Below, one piece after another: positions 36,763 through 44,383 of a DNA stretch of 64,000 nt (its first letter is position 1; every line of letters starts with the position of its first letter). The notes beneath the pieces were generated by a model. It did not search any database. It saw nothing but the letters and a program-made list of their open reading frames with translations, and was not told the origin of the DNA. Position numbers and translations under genes: made by a program. The stretch comes from an uncultured Flavobacteriaceae bacterium (GTDB lineage: Bacteria; Bacteroidota; Bacteroidia; Flavobacteriales; Flavobacteriaceae): the NCBI GenBank assembly GCA_947501845.1, contig CANMXP010000001.1, positions 1-64,000 of the forward strand, read 5' to 3'.

Positions 36763-37485
36763 TTATCTTTCTGTGTCTATCACCACATTGAAATGATAAA
36801 ACGCCATAGTGGTTTCGTCTATCATTGCAAAATATTTTTGAGCAACAACGTCTTCTAAAATGTGTTTAGATGCTTTTTTTGCACTCTCCAAATCACTCCA
36901 ATAAACGACATCCATCCATTGTCCATCATCGGTTATAGAAAGTTTTCTTGAAATATATCCTTTGTGTTTTTCTAATATTGGATTTATGTTTTTTGCAGCA
37001 TCAATCACTTGATTCTTGTTGAATTCTGGTTTTGTTTTGAAAAGAACCAGTTCAACAACTTTAGTGTCACCTTGCTTTGGTGTAGTCATTATTAAAGGAG
37101 ATGTAATGAGCATTTTACTTGTCTCAGGGTCAGGAATCATGGTGGCAAAAAATGCTTGGCAAATTTCACTCTTCATTTCTATTTCTGAGGCATCTTCAAA
37201 AGCTTTAACGTTGGTATAATAAACAATATCTCCCATGAGATCTGGTTCGTTATTAGAAAATAACATTTTACGTCCTAAATACCCATCAAATTTATCAACC
37301 ATGGGGTCTATAGCTTCAGAAAGGTTAATTATTTTTTCTTTGGAATATTCGGGTTTGGTTTTTGCCATTACAAGGACTATGGTACCAACGTCTTCCTTTT
37401 TTTCTATTATTTGCATTTTTTCTTTTTTTTGAGCATTACAGCCAAATAGGATTAAGAAGGCTGATAATATTGATAATTGTTTCAT
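36763..37485 (-). CDS. Lipoprotein with two ABM-like ferredoxin-fold domains
   Basis: The 240-residue protein has a lipoprotein signal (LSILSAFLILFGCNAQ, Cys at about residue 16). The rest is two similar halves of about 100 residues. Each starts with a strand of the type VVELVLFKTKPEFNK / TIVLVMAKTKPEYSK and contains a K-G-Y-x-(S/G)-R-K motif, as in the antibiotic-biosynthesis-monooxygenase dimeric alpha-beta barrel. An internal duplication therefore makes one full barrel in one chain. ABM-fold proteins include monooxygenases and haem-degrading enzymes, but no activity can be assigned. It belongs to the WYL-NTF2-ABM row. Confidence 0.75.
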   Translation of the reverse strand: MKQLSILSAFLILFGCNAQKKEKMQIIEKKEDVGTIVLVMAKTKPEYSKEKIINLSEAIDPMVDKFDGYLGRKMLFSNNEPDLMGDIVYYTNVKAFEDASEIEMKSEICQAFFATMIPDPETSKMLITSPLIMTTPKQGDTKVVELVLFKTKPEFNKNQVIDAAKNINPILEKHKGYISRKLSITDDGQWMDVVYWSDLESAKKASKHILEDVVAQKYFAMIDETTMAFYHFNVVIDTER

Positions 37486-37531
37486 TTTTTAGATTTGTTT
37501 TTGTGTATTGCAAAATGATGTGATGTTCTAG

Positions 37532-37909
37532 TTATAGAACACTTTGCCAAAGAATTTTATCTATTAACCAGGCCTCCTCTTTTATAAGGAACAGGTAGTC
37601 ACAGCCCTTTCTGTTAGGAGCCCAATCCATTTCAAGTTTTACAACAGCAATCTTTTCTTGTAAGTCAAGAATTTGAATTTTTGCTTCAGAATTAGGCATA
37701 ATATGATCTTTATTATAGTCTGCTGCCCAATTCTTGATTTCCTTAATTTCAACTGTAGAAGTGCCCATCCAGTTGTTGGATTCATAATTATACATAAATC
37801 CTGTTTTAGTAGCATTTTTAGTAAAAAACGTATCAATTAATTTGATATCCATGCTTTTAAAAGCTTGTGGATACTTTTTTGAGGTTTCAATTACTGCATC
37901 TTGTTCCAT
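37532..37909 (-). CDS. NTF2-like (SnoaL/lumazine-binding type) small protein
   Basis: The 125-residue cytoplasmic protein has the cone-shaped NTF2-like pattern: helical N-terminus (AVIETSKKYPQAFKSMD), then LIDTFFTKNATKTGFMY and a curved sheet ending in AWLIDKILWQS. Such folds bind small hydrophobic molecules or act as enzymes. No catalytic residues are identifiable. It is 46 bp upstream of the ABM-like lipoprotein gene and 64 bp downstream of the WYL regulator, so the three are probably one unit. Confidence 0.75.
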   Translation of the reverse strand: MEQDAVIETSKKYPQAFKSMDIKLIDTFFTKNATKTGFMYNYESNNWMGTSTVEIKEIKNWAADYNKDHIMPNSEAKIQILDLQEKIAVVKLEMDWAPNRKGCDYLFLIKEEAWLIDKILWQSVL

Positions 37910-37973
37910 TTACTTATTTGTTTATATAATTAATAATGAAACAAAAATAAAATGGGGGAGTGACAGCCTTGTG

Positions 37974-38663
37974 TCAACTAGGTTCTATAAATCTGCTAAA
38001 ATATTTTGAAAGACTAAAATCATGCTGATAATCAAAGGTTTGAGAAGTCTGATTGATTTTTGAAATTCTATCTAATCTAAATTCTCTTATTTCCTTTCTT
38101 AGTCGGCAATACGCAATAGCTATCCAAGCTTTCTCAGTATAGTAAACACCTAAAGGTTCAATTTCTCTTAGTGTTTGCTCATCCTTATAAATAGAATGGT
38201 AAGCTATTTCCAAAACTTTGGTATTGGTGATTGATTTTTGAATTACAGATAACCAATTACTTTCAAATACCTCTTTTTTATATGAAGGTGTTATTCTGTT
38301 TTCTAATTTGGTAATATTTTCTTTTTCTAGACTCCTCAAAACCGACTTGATTTTTATAAGTACAGAATTAAAATCTTTTATAAGGGAGGCATCACCCTGG
38401 TTAGAAATGAGTTTTTCAGAAACAATTAACGCATTTGCTTCTTCTTCTGTAATCATTATGGGAGGTAGTGAGTAACCATCAACAATAAAGTACCCAACAC
38501 CATTTTCTGCTCCAATTGGGATTCCAGCTTCTTGAAGCGTTTTTATATCTCGATAAACAGTTCGTAAGCTAATTTCAAATCTATCGGCAATCTCTCTGGC
38601 TGTAACCACTTTTTTAGATTGTAACTGAATTAAAATAGATGTTATTCTGGTGAGTCTGTTCAT
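37974..38663 (-). CDS. YafY-family transcriptional regulator (HTH + WYL)
   Basis: This 229-residue DeoR-like regulator has an N-terminal winged HTH (1-60; ITSILIQLQSKKVVTAREIADRF then EISLRTVYRDIKTLQEAGIP), the GVGYFIVDGYSLPPIMIT linker and a WYL-type ligand-sensing domain at 140-215 (EIAYHSIYKDEQTLREIEPL, WIAIAYCRLRKEIREFRLDRI). WYL domains bind small ligands or nucleic acid and control defence, repair or metabolic genes. It heads a co-directional set with the NTF2-like and ABM-like genes, which are its most likely targets. Confidence 0.88.
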   Translation of the reverse strand: MNRLTRITSILIQLQSKKVVTAREIADRFEISLRTVYRDIKTLQEAGIPIGAENGVGYFIVDGYSLPPIMITEEEANALIVSEKLISNQGDASLIKDFNSVLIKIKSVLRSLEKENITKLENRITPSYKKEVFESNWLSVIQKSITNTKVLEIAYHSIYKDEQTLREIEPLGVYYTEKAWIAIAYCRLRKEIREFRLDRISKINQTSQTFDYQHDFSLSKYFSRFIEPS

Positions 38664-38753
38664 TAAAATCAGATATCTGTAGTTATAGATGAACTGACAA
38701 AATTAACAGAATTTTATTATAAGGATATAATTAATTATGCAATTATAAAGGTA

Positions 38754-39611
38754 TTATTTAGCTTTCTTTTTTTCCTTTACCTGTTGCTCTACAATAGTAA
38801 TAGCAGCTATTAAATCCTTTACTTCTAAGTTCTCCATGTCTTCATCGACATAAAAGGGCGCAAATTTGTCTTTATTATAATTATATATTTTCCAACGTTT
38901 AAATTGGTATTCAAGCGCGGTAAAGTTTTCAATCCAATCTCCAGAATTCAGATACATGGTTTTACCATATTTATTTTCTTTATACTCCATTTTGGGCTGA
39001 TGTATATGTCCGCAAACAACATAATCGTAACCGTTTTCAATGGCTAAATCAGAAATAACTTCTTCATAATCATTAATATATTTTATGGCGCCTTTAACAC
39101 CATTTTTAACCTTCTTAGATAGTGAATAGCGTTCTTTGCCTCGCTTTTCTAAATACCAGTTTACTAAACGATTAAGGAGTGTAAGTAAATCGTAACCATA
39201 GCCGCCAAGTTTAGCAAGCCATTTTGCATTTTGTATAGAAACATCAAAAACATCACCATGGAAAAACCAAGCTTTTTTACCATTTAATTCTAAAACAAGT
39301 TTATCCACAATAGAAATATTGCCAATAGTTGTATTGCTAAATTTACGTAACATTTCGTCGTGATTTCCAGTAATATAAATAATGTCGACACCATCGGAAG
39401 CCATGTCCATAATCTTCTTGATTACTTTTAAATGCGATTTAGGAAAGTAACGTTTACTAAATTGCCAGATATCAACGATATCTCCATTTAAAACCAATTT
39501 TTTTGGTTCAATACTATTTAAATAAGTAAGGAGGTGTTTAGCATGACACCCATAAGTTCCCAGATGTACATCCGAGATTACTGCGATTTCTATTTTGCGT
39601 TTAATTTTCAA
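38754..39611 (-). CDS. UDP-2,3-diacylglucosamine diphosphatase-like metallophosphoesterase
   Basis: This 285-residue calcineurin-fold enzyme has all five metal motifs: SDVHLGTYG, LNGDIVDIW, TGNHDEMLRKF, FHGDVFD and CGHIHQPKM. Helices inserted around 130-190 resemble the LpxH/LpxG-type lipid-binding cap. In Bacteroidota this family is the candidate for the LpxH step of lipid A synthesis (UDP-2,3-diacylglucosamine to lipid X). It is longer than E. coli LpxH by ~45 residues, so the substrate is inferred. The C-terminal tail is very Lys-rich (QQVKEKKKAK). It is divergent from aroC. Confidence 0.82.
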   Translation of the reverse strand: MKIKRKIEIAVISDVHLGTYGCHAKHLLTYLNSIEPKKLVLNGDIVDIWQFSKRYFPKSHLKVIKKIMDMASDGVDIIYITGNHDEMLRKFSNTTIGNISIVDKLVLELNGKKAWFFHGDVFDVSIQNAKWLAKLGGYGYDLLTLLNRLVNWYLEKRGKERYSLSKKVKNGVKGAIKYINDYEEVISDLAIENGYDYVVCGHIHQPKMEYKENKYGKTMYLNSGDWIENFTALEYQFKRWKIYNYNKDKFAPFYVDEDMENLEVKDLIAAITIVEQQVKEKKKAK

Positions 39612-39805
39612 TAAAAGGAGGTCTTAGGGTTATTCTACAAATTACAGGTTTTTATATTATGTAAATATTATCTTATAATTATTTAAATATCAGTATTGTG
39701 TTAAACAATTGTTATCTTAATTAATTCTAATAAAATCAAGGTCTTTATGCTATTTCACTTTCGTATCTCTAAGAATAGATTTATTTTAGCAGCAAAATTT
39801 TATTT

Positions 39806-40867
39806 ATGGCGGGCAATTCCTTTGGAAAACTATTTAATTTAACAACTTATGGAGAATCTCATGGACCAGCTTTAGGTGGTGTGATTGATGGTTGTCCTTC
39901 TGGGATAGAGTTAGATTTAGAGGCTATTCAGAACGAACTTAACAGAAGAAAACCTGGTCAATCTGCTATCGTTACACAGCGTAAAGAACCAGATACGGTT
40001 AAATTTCATTCAGGTATTTTTGAAGGGAAAACAACAGGGACTTCTATTGGGTTTGTTATTGAAAATACCAATCAGAAATCCCATGATTATACCCATATTA
40101 AAGATAGTTACAGACCTAGTCATGCAGATTATGTATACGACAAGAAATATGGTTTTAGGGACTATCGTGGTGGTGGACGAAGTTCTGCAAGAGAAACAGC
40201 TTGTCGTGTGGTTGCAGGTGCTATAGCCAAACAAATGCTAAAAGGCATTGAAATTACGGCTTATGTTTCTGGAGTTGGTACGATGAAGCTTGATAAACCT
40301 TATACGGAATTAGACTTAACCAAAATAGAATCAAATATTGTAAGATGTCCAGACCAGGATATGGCAGCAAACATGGAGACTTACATAAAAGAAGTTCGAA
40401 GTAAAGGAGATACTGTAGGGGGCATTGTTAGTTGTGTAATAAAAAATGTACCAGTTGGCTTAGGTGAGCCAGTATTTGATAAATTACATGCAGAATTGGG
40501 TAAAGCCATGCTTTCCATTAATGCTGTAAAAGGATTTGAATATGGTAGCGGATTTGAAGGAAGTACTATGTATGGAAGTGACCATAACGATGCTTTTAAC
40601 AACGATGGTACGACAAAAACTAATTTCTCTGGTGGGATTCAAGGCGGTATAAGTAACGGTATGGATATTTATTTTAATGTCGCTTTTAAACCTGTTGCTA
40701 CGCTTATTCAGAAATACGAAACTATAGATAAAGAAGGAAATACTGTTGAAATGCAAGGTAAAGGACGTCACGACCCATGCGTGGTTCCAAGGGCAGTCCC
40801 CATTGTAGAAGCCATGGCAGCCTTGGTTTTAGCCGATTTTCACTTGATTAATAAAATGCATAGGTAG
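39806..40867 (+). CDS. aroC: Chorismate synthase
   Basis: The 353-residue protein has family length and signatures: [19 protein letters not shown] near the N-terminus, the FMN-site block [19 protein letters not shown] and the C-terminal [20 protein letters not shown]. It converts 5-enolpyruvylshikimate 3-phosphate to chorismate using reduced FMN, the last shared step to the aromatic amino acids. It stands alone, with no other aro genes in the window. A weak GATTGTT/AACAATC hairpin follows at 40890-40915. Confidence 0.97.
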   Translation: MAGNSFGKLFNLTTYGESHGPALGGVIDGCPSGIELDLEAIQNELNRRKPGQSAIVTQRKEPDTVKFHSGIFEGKTTGTSIGFVIENTNQKSHDYTHIKDSYRPSHADYVYDKKYGFRDYRGGGRSSARETACRVVAGAIAKQMLKGIEITAYVSGVGTMKLDKPYTELDLTKIESNIVRCPDQDMAANMETYIKEVRSKGDTVGGIVSCVIKNVPVGLGEPVFDKLHAELGKAMLSINAVKGFEYGSGFEGSTMYGSDHNDAFNNDGTTKTNFSGGIQGGISNGMDIYFNVAFKPVATLIQKYETIDKEGNTVEMQGKGRHDPCVVPRAVPIVEAMAALVLADFHLINKMHR

Positions 40868-40962
40868 TTCTTAGATTTACTATCAAACGGATTGTTTAAT
40901 GCTTTTACAACAATCTAAAAATAAACAGTTAATAATTTATCAATTGATTTAATTAAAAGAAA

Positions 40963-41901
40963 ATGAACAGGAATTTACTTGTTATTGTATGCTTGCTCAT
41001 TCAAATTCTATGCGCTGCCCAAAACCCCTTTATCACACATATGTATACAGCAGATCCATCTGCGAGGGTTTTTAATGATACCTTGTTTGTATACCCTTCT
41101 CACGATGAAGACACCGCAACCAATTTCAATATGGAGGATTGGCACGTATTTTCGACTACCGATATGCAAAACTGGACAGATCATGGTGTGGCATTTTCTT
41201 TAAAAGATATAAAATGGGCATCATCAAAAGCCTGGGCACCAGATTGTATAAAACGTCATGACAAATATTATTTTTACTATCCTGTGGAAAAAAGCAAAAT
41301 AGGAGTAGCGATTAGTCATAAACCTTATGGGCCATTTGTAGATCCGTTAAATAAACCTTTAATTGATATCCAAACCAAAGGTGTTGTATGTAATCGTGAT
41401 TTTATTGACCCTGCTGTGTTTATTGACGATGATGGACAGGCTTATCTTTATATGGGACAGTTGGTGGTTAATGCCATAAAATTAAATGAGGATATGATAT
41501 CCTATGATGGAAAAGTACATCTGCTGGAAGGTACTGACGATTTTTTTGAAGCTATTTGGATGCACAAATATAATGGGATTTATTACCTGTCTTATGTTGG
41601 TAAAAGTGGAGAGATTAAGTATGCTGTCAGTGATACTCCATTAGGACCTTTTGAATATAAAGGTGTTATTTTAGAAAAAATGAATAGCGGAACAAATCAC
41701 CATTCTATTGTAGAGTATAAAGATGAATGGTATATGTTTTATCATAATTCCGATCTATATTTTAAGAATCATCCCGAAGAAGAACCAAAGTTTGGTTGGG
41801 GGCATAAAGGAAGCCCACATCCATTTCGCAGATCCATTTGTTTTGATAAACTGTATTACAATCAAGACGGAACCATACAGAAGGTGGTTACTACAAAATG
41901 A
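40963..41901 (+). CDS. Glycoside hydrolase family 43 enzyme
   Basis: The 312-residue exported protein has a signal peptide ending LCAAQ (about residue 20) and a single five-bladed beta-propeller. The three GH43 acids are visible: base Asp31 (TADPSAR), pKa modulator Asp149 (DFIDPAVFIDDDG) and acid Glu196 (EAIWMHKYNGIYYLSYV). Family members act on xylan, arabinan or arabinoxylan side chains; no carbohydrate-binding module is present. It is not part of a polysaccharide-utilisation locus here: no SusC/D pair is adjacent. The dicarboxylate symporter gene follows after ~90 bp. Confidence 0.92.
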   Translation: MNRNLLVIVCLLIQILCAAQNPFITHMYTADPSARVFNDTLFVYPSHDEDTATNFNMEDWHVFSTTDMQNWTDHGVAFSLKDIKWASSKAWAPDCIKRHDKYYFYYPVEKSKIGVAISHKPYGPFVDPLNKPLIDIQTKGVVCNRDFIDPAVFIDDDGQAYLYMGQLVVNAIKLNEDMISYDGKVHLLEGTDDFFEAIWMHKYNGIYYLSYVGKSGEIKYAVSDTPLGPFEYKGVILEKMNSGTNHHSIVEYKDEWYMFYHNSDLYFKNHPEEEPKFGWGHKGSPHPFRRSICFDKLYYNQDGTIQKVVTTK

Positions 41902-41992
41902 TAAGCAATTTGTAAACAGCCTTATCAAACACGCTAAAAATACTTATCTTGCTTTTGGAAATTTACAATCAGTTATATAGAAATATTATTGT

Positions 41993-43315
41993 ATGAAAAA
42001 AATGGCATTACACTGGAAGATTATCATAGGAATGATTTTAGGAATCGTTTTCGGTTTTATTATGAATTCTGTTGGAGCAAAAGATTTTGTAAGTGATTGG
42101 ATTTCGCCTTTCGGAACGATTTTTATAAATCTATTGAAGCTTATTGCCGTACCATTAATCTTGGCGTCATTAATAAAAGGGATTTCAGATTTAAAAGATA
42201 TTTCTAAAATTAAAACTATGGGGCTGCGTACTATAGGTATTTATATAACAACAACCATAGTGGCTATAATTATAGGTTTAAGTATCGTGAATATTATAAA
42301 GCCAGGAGAGGGTATGCCGCAAAATACCATCGAAAAAATTAAGTCAAAGTACGAGAATGATGCTGGTGTTGCCGATAAGTTAACTAAAGCTTCTGCACAA
42401 AAAGATGCAGGCCCTCTACAGGCCTTAGTTGATATTTTTCCAAGTAATATATTTAAAGCATTGGGAGACGCAAAGATGCTACAGGTTATTTTCTTTGCAC
42501 TATTTGTTGGTATTTGCTTATTGTTAATTCCAGAAGAAAAGGCAAAACCATTAGTGAATTTTTTCGATTCGTTGAATGAGGTCGTCATGAAAATGGTAGA
42601 CTTAATCATGCTTTTCGCACCCTATGCTGTGTTTGCTTTAATGGCAAATGTCATTATTGCTTTTGATGATACCGAAATACTTCTAAAATTATTAAATTAT
42701 GCATTATGCGTTGTAGGAGGCTTAATTTTAATGATTGGGTTTTATCTCCTATTAGTGAGTTTTTATACTAAAAAATCGCCTATGTGGTTTTTAAAAGAGA
42801 TTAGTCCAGCGCAACTATTAGCCTTTTCAACCAGCAGTAGTGCTGCAACTTTACCAGTTACTATGGAGCGTGTAGAAGAGCACCTAGGGGTCGATAAAGA
42901 AGTTTCAGGGTTTGTTTTACCAGTTGGAGCTACTGTTAATATGGATGGAACGAGTTTATATCAGGGTATTGCGGCAGTATTTATTATGCAGGTTATCTGG
43001 CCAGAAGGTTTAACATTTACAAATCAATTGGTAATCATTGCAACAGCTTTATTAGCCTCTATAGGGAGTGCAGCAGTGCCAAGTGCAGGTATGGTGATGT
43101 TAGTTATTGTTTTAGAATCTATAGGTTTTCCAGCAGAATTATTGCCTATAGGCTTAGCGCTTATTTTTGCAGTAGATAGGCCATTGGATATGTGTAGAAC
43201 AGTTGTAAACGTTACAGGTGATGCTACGGTGTCTATGATGGTTGCTAAATCTTTAGGGAAATTACATGAGCCTCAACCTAAAGAATGGGATGATAATTAT
43301 GAAAAAGTAAAATAA
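41993..43315 (+). CDS. Dicarboxylate/amino-acid:cation symporter (DAACS, GltP/DctA type)
   Basis: This 440-residue inner-membrane transporter has about eight helices plus two re-entrant loops. The Ser-rich loop AFSTSSSAATLPVTMERV and the substrate/ion site GATVNMDGTSLYQG are canonical, as is the C-terminal DRPLDMCRTVVNVTGDA. It imports glutamate, aspartate or C4-dicarboxylates with Na+ or H+. The DRPLDMCRT aspartate-arginine pattern fits acidic amino acids best, but the choice is tentative. The sulfurtransferase gene starts 5 bp downstream, so the two are probably co-transcribed. Confidence 0.93.
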   Translation: MKKMALHWKIIIGMILGIVFGFIMNSVGAKDFVSDWISPFGTIFINLLKLIAVPLILASLIKGISDLKDISKIKTMGLRTIGIYITTTIVAIIIGLSIVNIIKPGEGMPQNTIEKIKSKYENDAGVADKLTKASAQKDAGPLQALVDIFPSNIFKALGDAKMLQVIFFALFVGICLLLIPEEKAKPLVNFFDSLNEVVMKMVDLIMLFAPYAVFALMANVIIAFDDTEILLKLLNYALCVVGGLILMIGFYLLLVSFYTKKSPMWFLKEISPAQLLAFSTSSSAATLPVTMERVEEHLGVDKEVSGFVLPVGATVNMDGTSLYQGIAAVFIMQVIWPEGLTFTNQLVIIATALLASIGSAAVPSAGMVMLVIVLESIGFPAELLPIGLALIFAVDRPLDMCRTVVNVTGDATVSMMVAKSLGKLHEPQPKEWDDNYEKVK

Positions 43316-43320
43316 AAATA

Positions 43321-44142
43321 ATGAGTTCTAATATTTCAATACCCTCATCTGTAGTTTCAGTAAATTGGCTTCATAATAATTTAGAAGCGAATAACCTTAT
43401 TATTTTAGATGGTACTATAAATAAAGTATTTGATACATCACAAATACAAATACCAAATACACGATTTTTTGATATTAAAAAGAAATTCAGTGAGGTTAAC
43501 GCTTCCTTTCCTAGTACATTTCCAACGCAGGGGCAATTTCAAAAAGAAGCTAGCGCTTTAGGGGTTAACAAAAACAGTGCTATTGTGGTTTATGATGATA
43601 AGGGAATTTACTCCAGTGCTCGTGTATGGTGGTTGTTTAAGGCTTTCGGGCATGATAATATTGCTGTTTTAAATGGTGGATTGCCTTCTTGGAAAAGAAG
43701 CAATTACAAAACTGAAGCTATGCAAAGCTACACAGGAGAATTAGGGGATTTTGAAGCGAATTACAAGCCAGAATATATGACGTTTTTTGATGGCATGAAA
43801 CAGGCTTCAGAAAATAAAACCCATTGTATCATTGATGCACGATCTGAAAGTAGGTTTAATAGTATGGAACCAGAACCTAGAGATGGTTTGCGAATGGGGA
43901 ATATTCCTAATTCTGTAAATTTACCTTTTACAGATTTATTAGTTGATGGTGAATTGAAATCTAAAGAGGCTATTGAAAAAATATTTAATGAAAAGGCAGA
44001 TAAAGAAGATGCCATTATTTTCTCGTGTGGTTCAGGTATTACAGCATGTGTGTTGGCTTTAGGAGCACGTATTTCAGGATATAAGAATATGTCTGTTTAT
44101 GATGGTTCTTGGACCGAATGGGGGAGTTTAGTTAATGAATAA
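43321..44142 (+). CDS. Two-domain sulfurtransferase (thiosulfate / 3-mercaptopyruvate type)
   Basis: The 273-residue protein is a tandem rhodanese: an inactive N-terminal copy (1-135; VVYDDKGIYSSARVWWLFKAFG) and an active C-terminal copy with Cys236 in the loop CGSGIT. The CGSG(I/V)T loop is the form associated with 3-mercaptopyruvate sulfurtransferase rather than CRKGVT thiosulfate sulfurtransferases. It transfers sulfane sulfur to thiols or cyanide. No signal peptide, so cytoplasmic. It starts 5 bp after the symporter gene. Confidence 0.92.
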   Translation: MSSNISIPSSVVSVNWLHNNLEANNLIILDGTINKVFDTSQIQIPNTRFFDIKKKFSEVNASFPSTFPTQGQFQKEASALGVNKNSAIVVYDDKGIYSSARVWWLFKAFGHDNIAVLNGGLPSWKRSNYKTEAMQSYTGELGDFEANYKPEYMTFFDGMKQASENKTHCIIDARSESRFNSMEPEPRDGLRMGNIPNSVNLPFTDLLVDGELKSKEAIEKIFNEKADKEDAIIFSCGSGITACVLALGARISGYKNMSVYDGSWTEWGSLVNE

Positions 44143-44145
44143 GCA

Positions 44146-44316
44146 ATGGATACTTATTGTGAAATTTGTAAAAAAGAAACCTTAGAGCTATTGATTTTCC
44201 TAAAGACCATTTATGTGTAATTGTGTTTGAAAAATTTGGAGTTACCTGCTAAACGTATTACAGGATTTTATTCTGAGAATAAAAATCTGGGGGTTGTATT
44301 GAGAAGTTTTAAGTGA
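44146..44316 (+). pseudogene. Possible decayed small zinc-ribbon-like gene
   Basis: From ATG 44146 frame 1 reads MDTYCEICKKET. The sequence makes protein-like sense next in a second frame (RAIDFPKDHLCVIVFEKFG) and then in a third (ELPAKRITGFYSENKNLGVV...SFK) up to TGA at 44314-44316. Three frames that hand over without gaps suggest a ~57-codon gene with two frameshifts; CEIC and the later Cys would be metal ligands. The evidence is only by eye, so confidence is low. It lies 3 bp after the sulfurtransferase stop. Confidence 0.35.
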
Positions 44317-44383
44317 AGTCTCAAAATTCATATCTAAATAAGAATACTTAGATATGAACTCTGAAACTTTTAATTATCTGATA

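Noticed and set aside
40890-40915. GATTGTT/AACAATC hairpin after aroC
   Set aside because: Seven-base AT-rich stem with a long loop and no T-run; too weak to call a terminator.
41723-41980. Open frame overlapping the end of the GH43 gene in another frame
   Set aside because: The GH43 frame contains conserved propeller sequence up to its stop; the overlapping frame has no recognisable feature and no spacing for its own signals.
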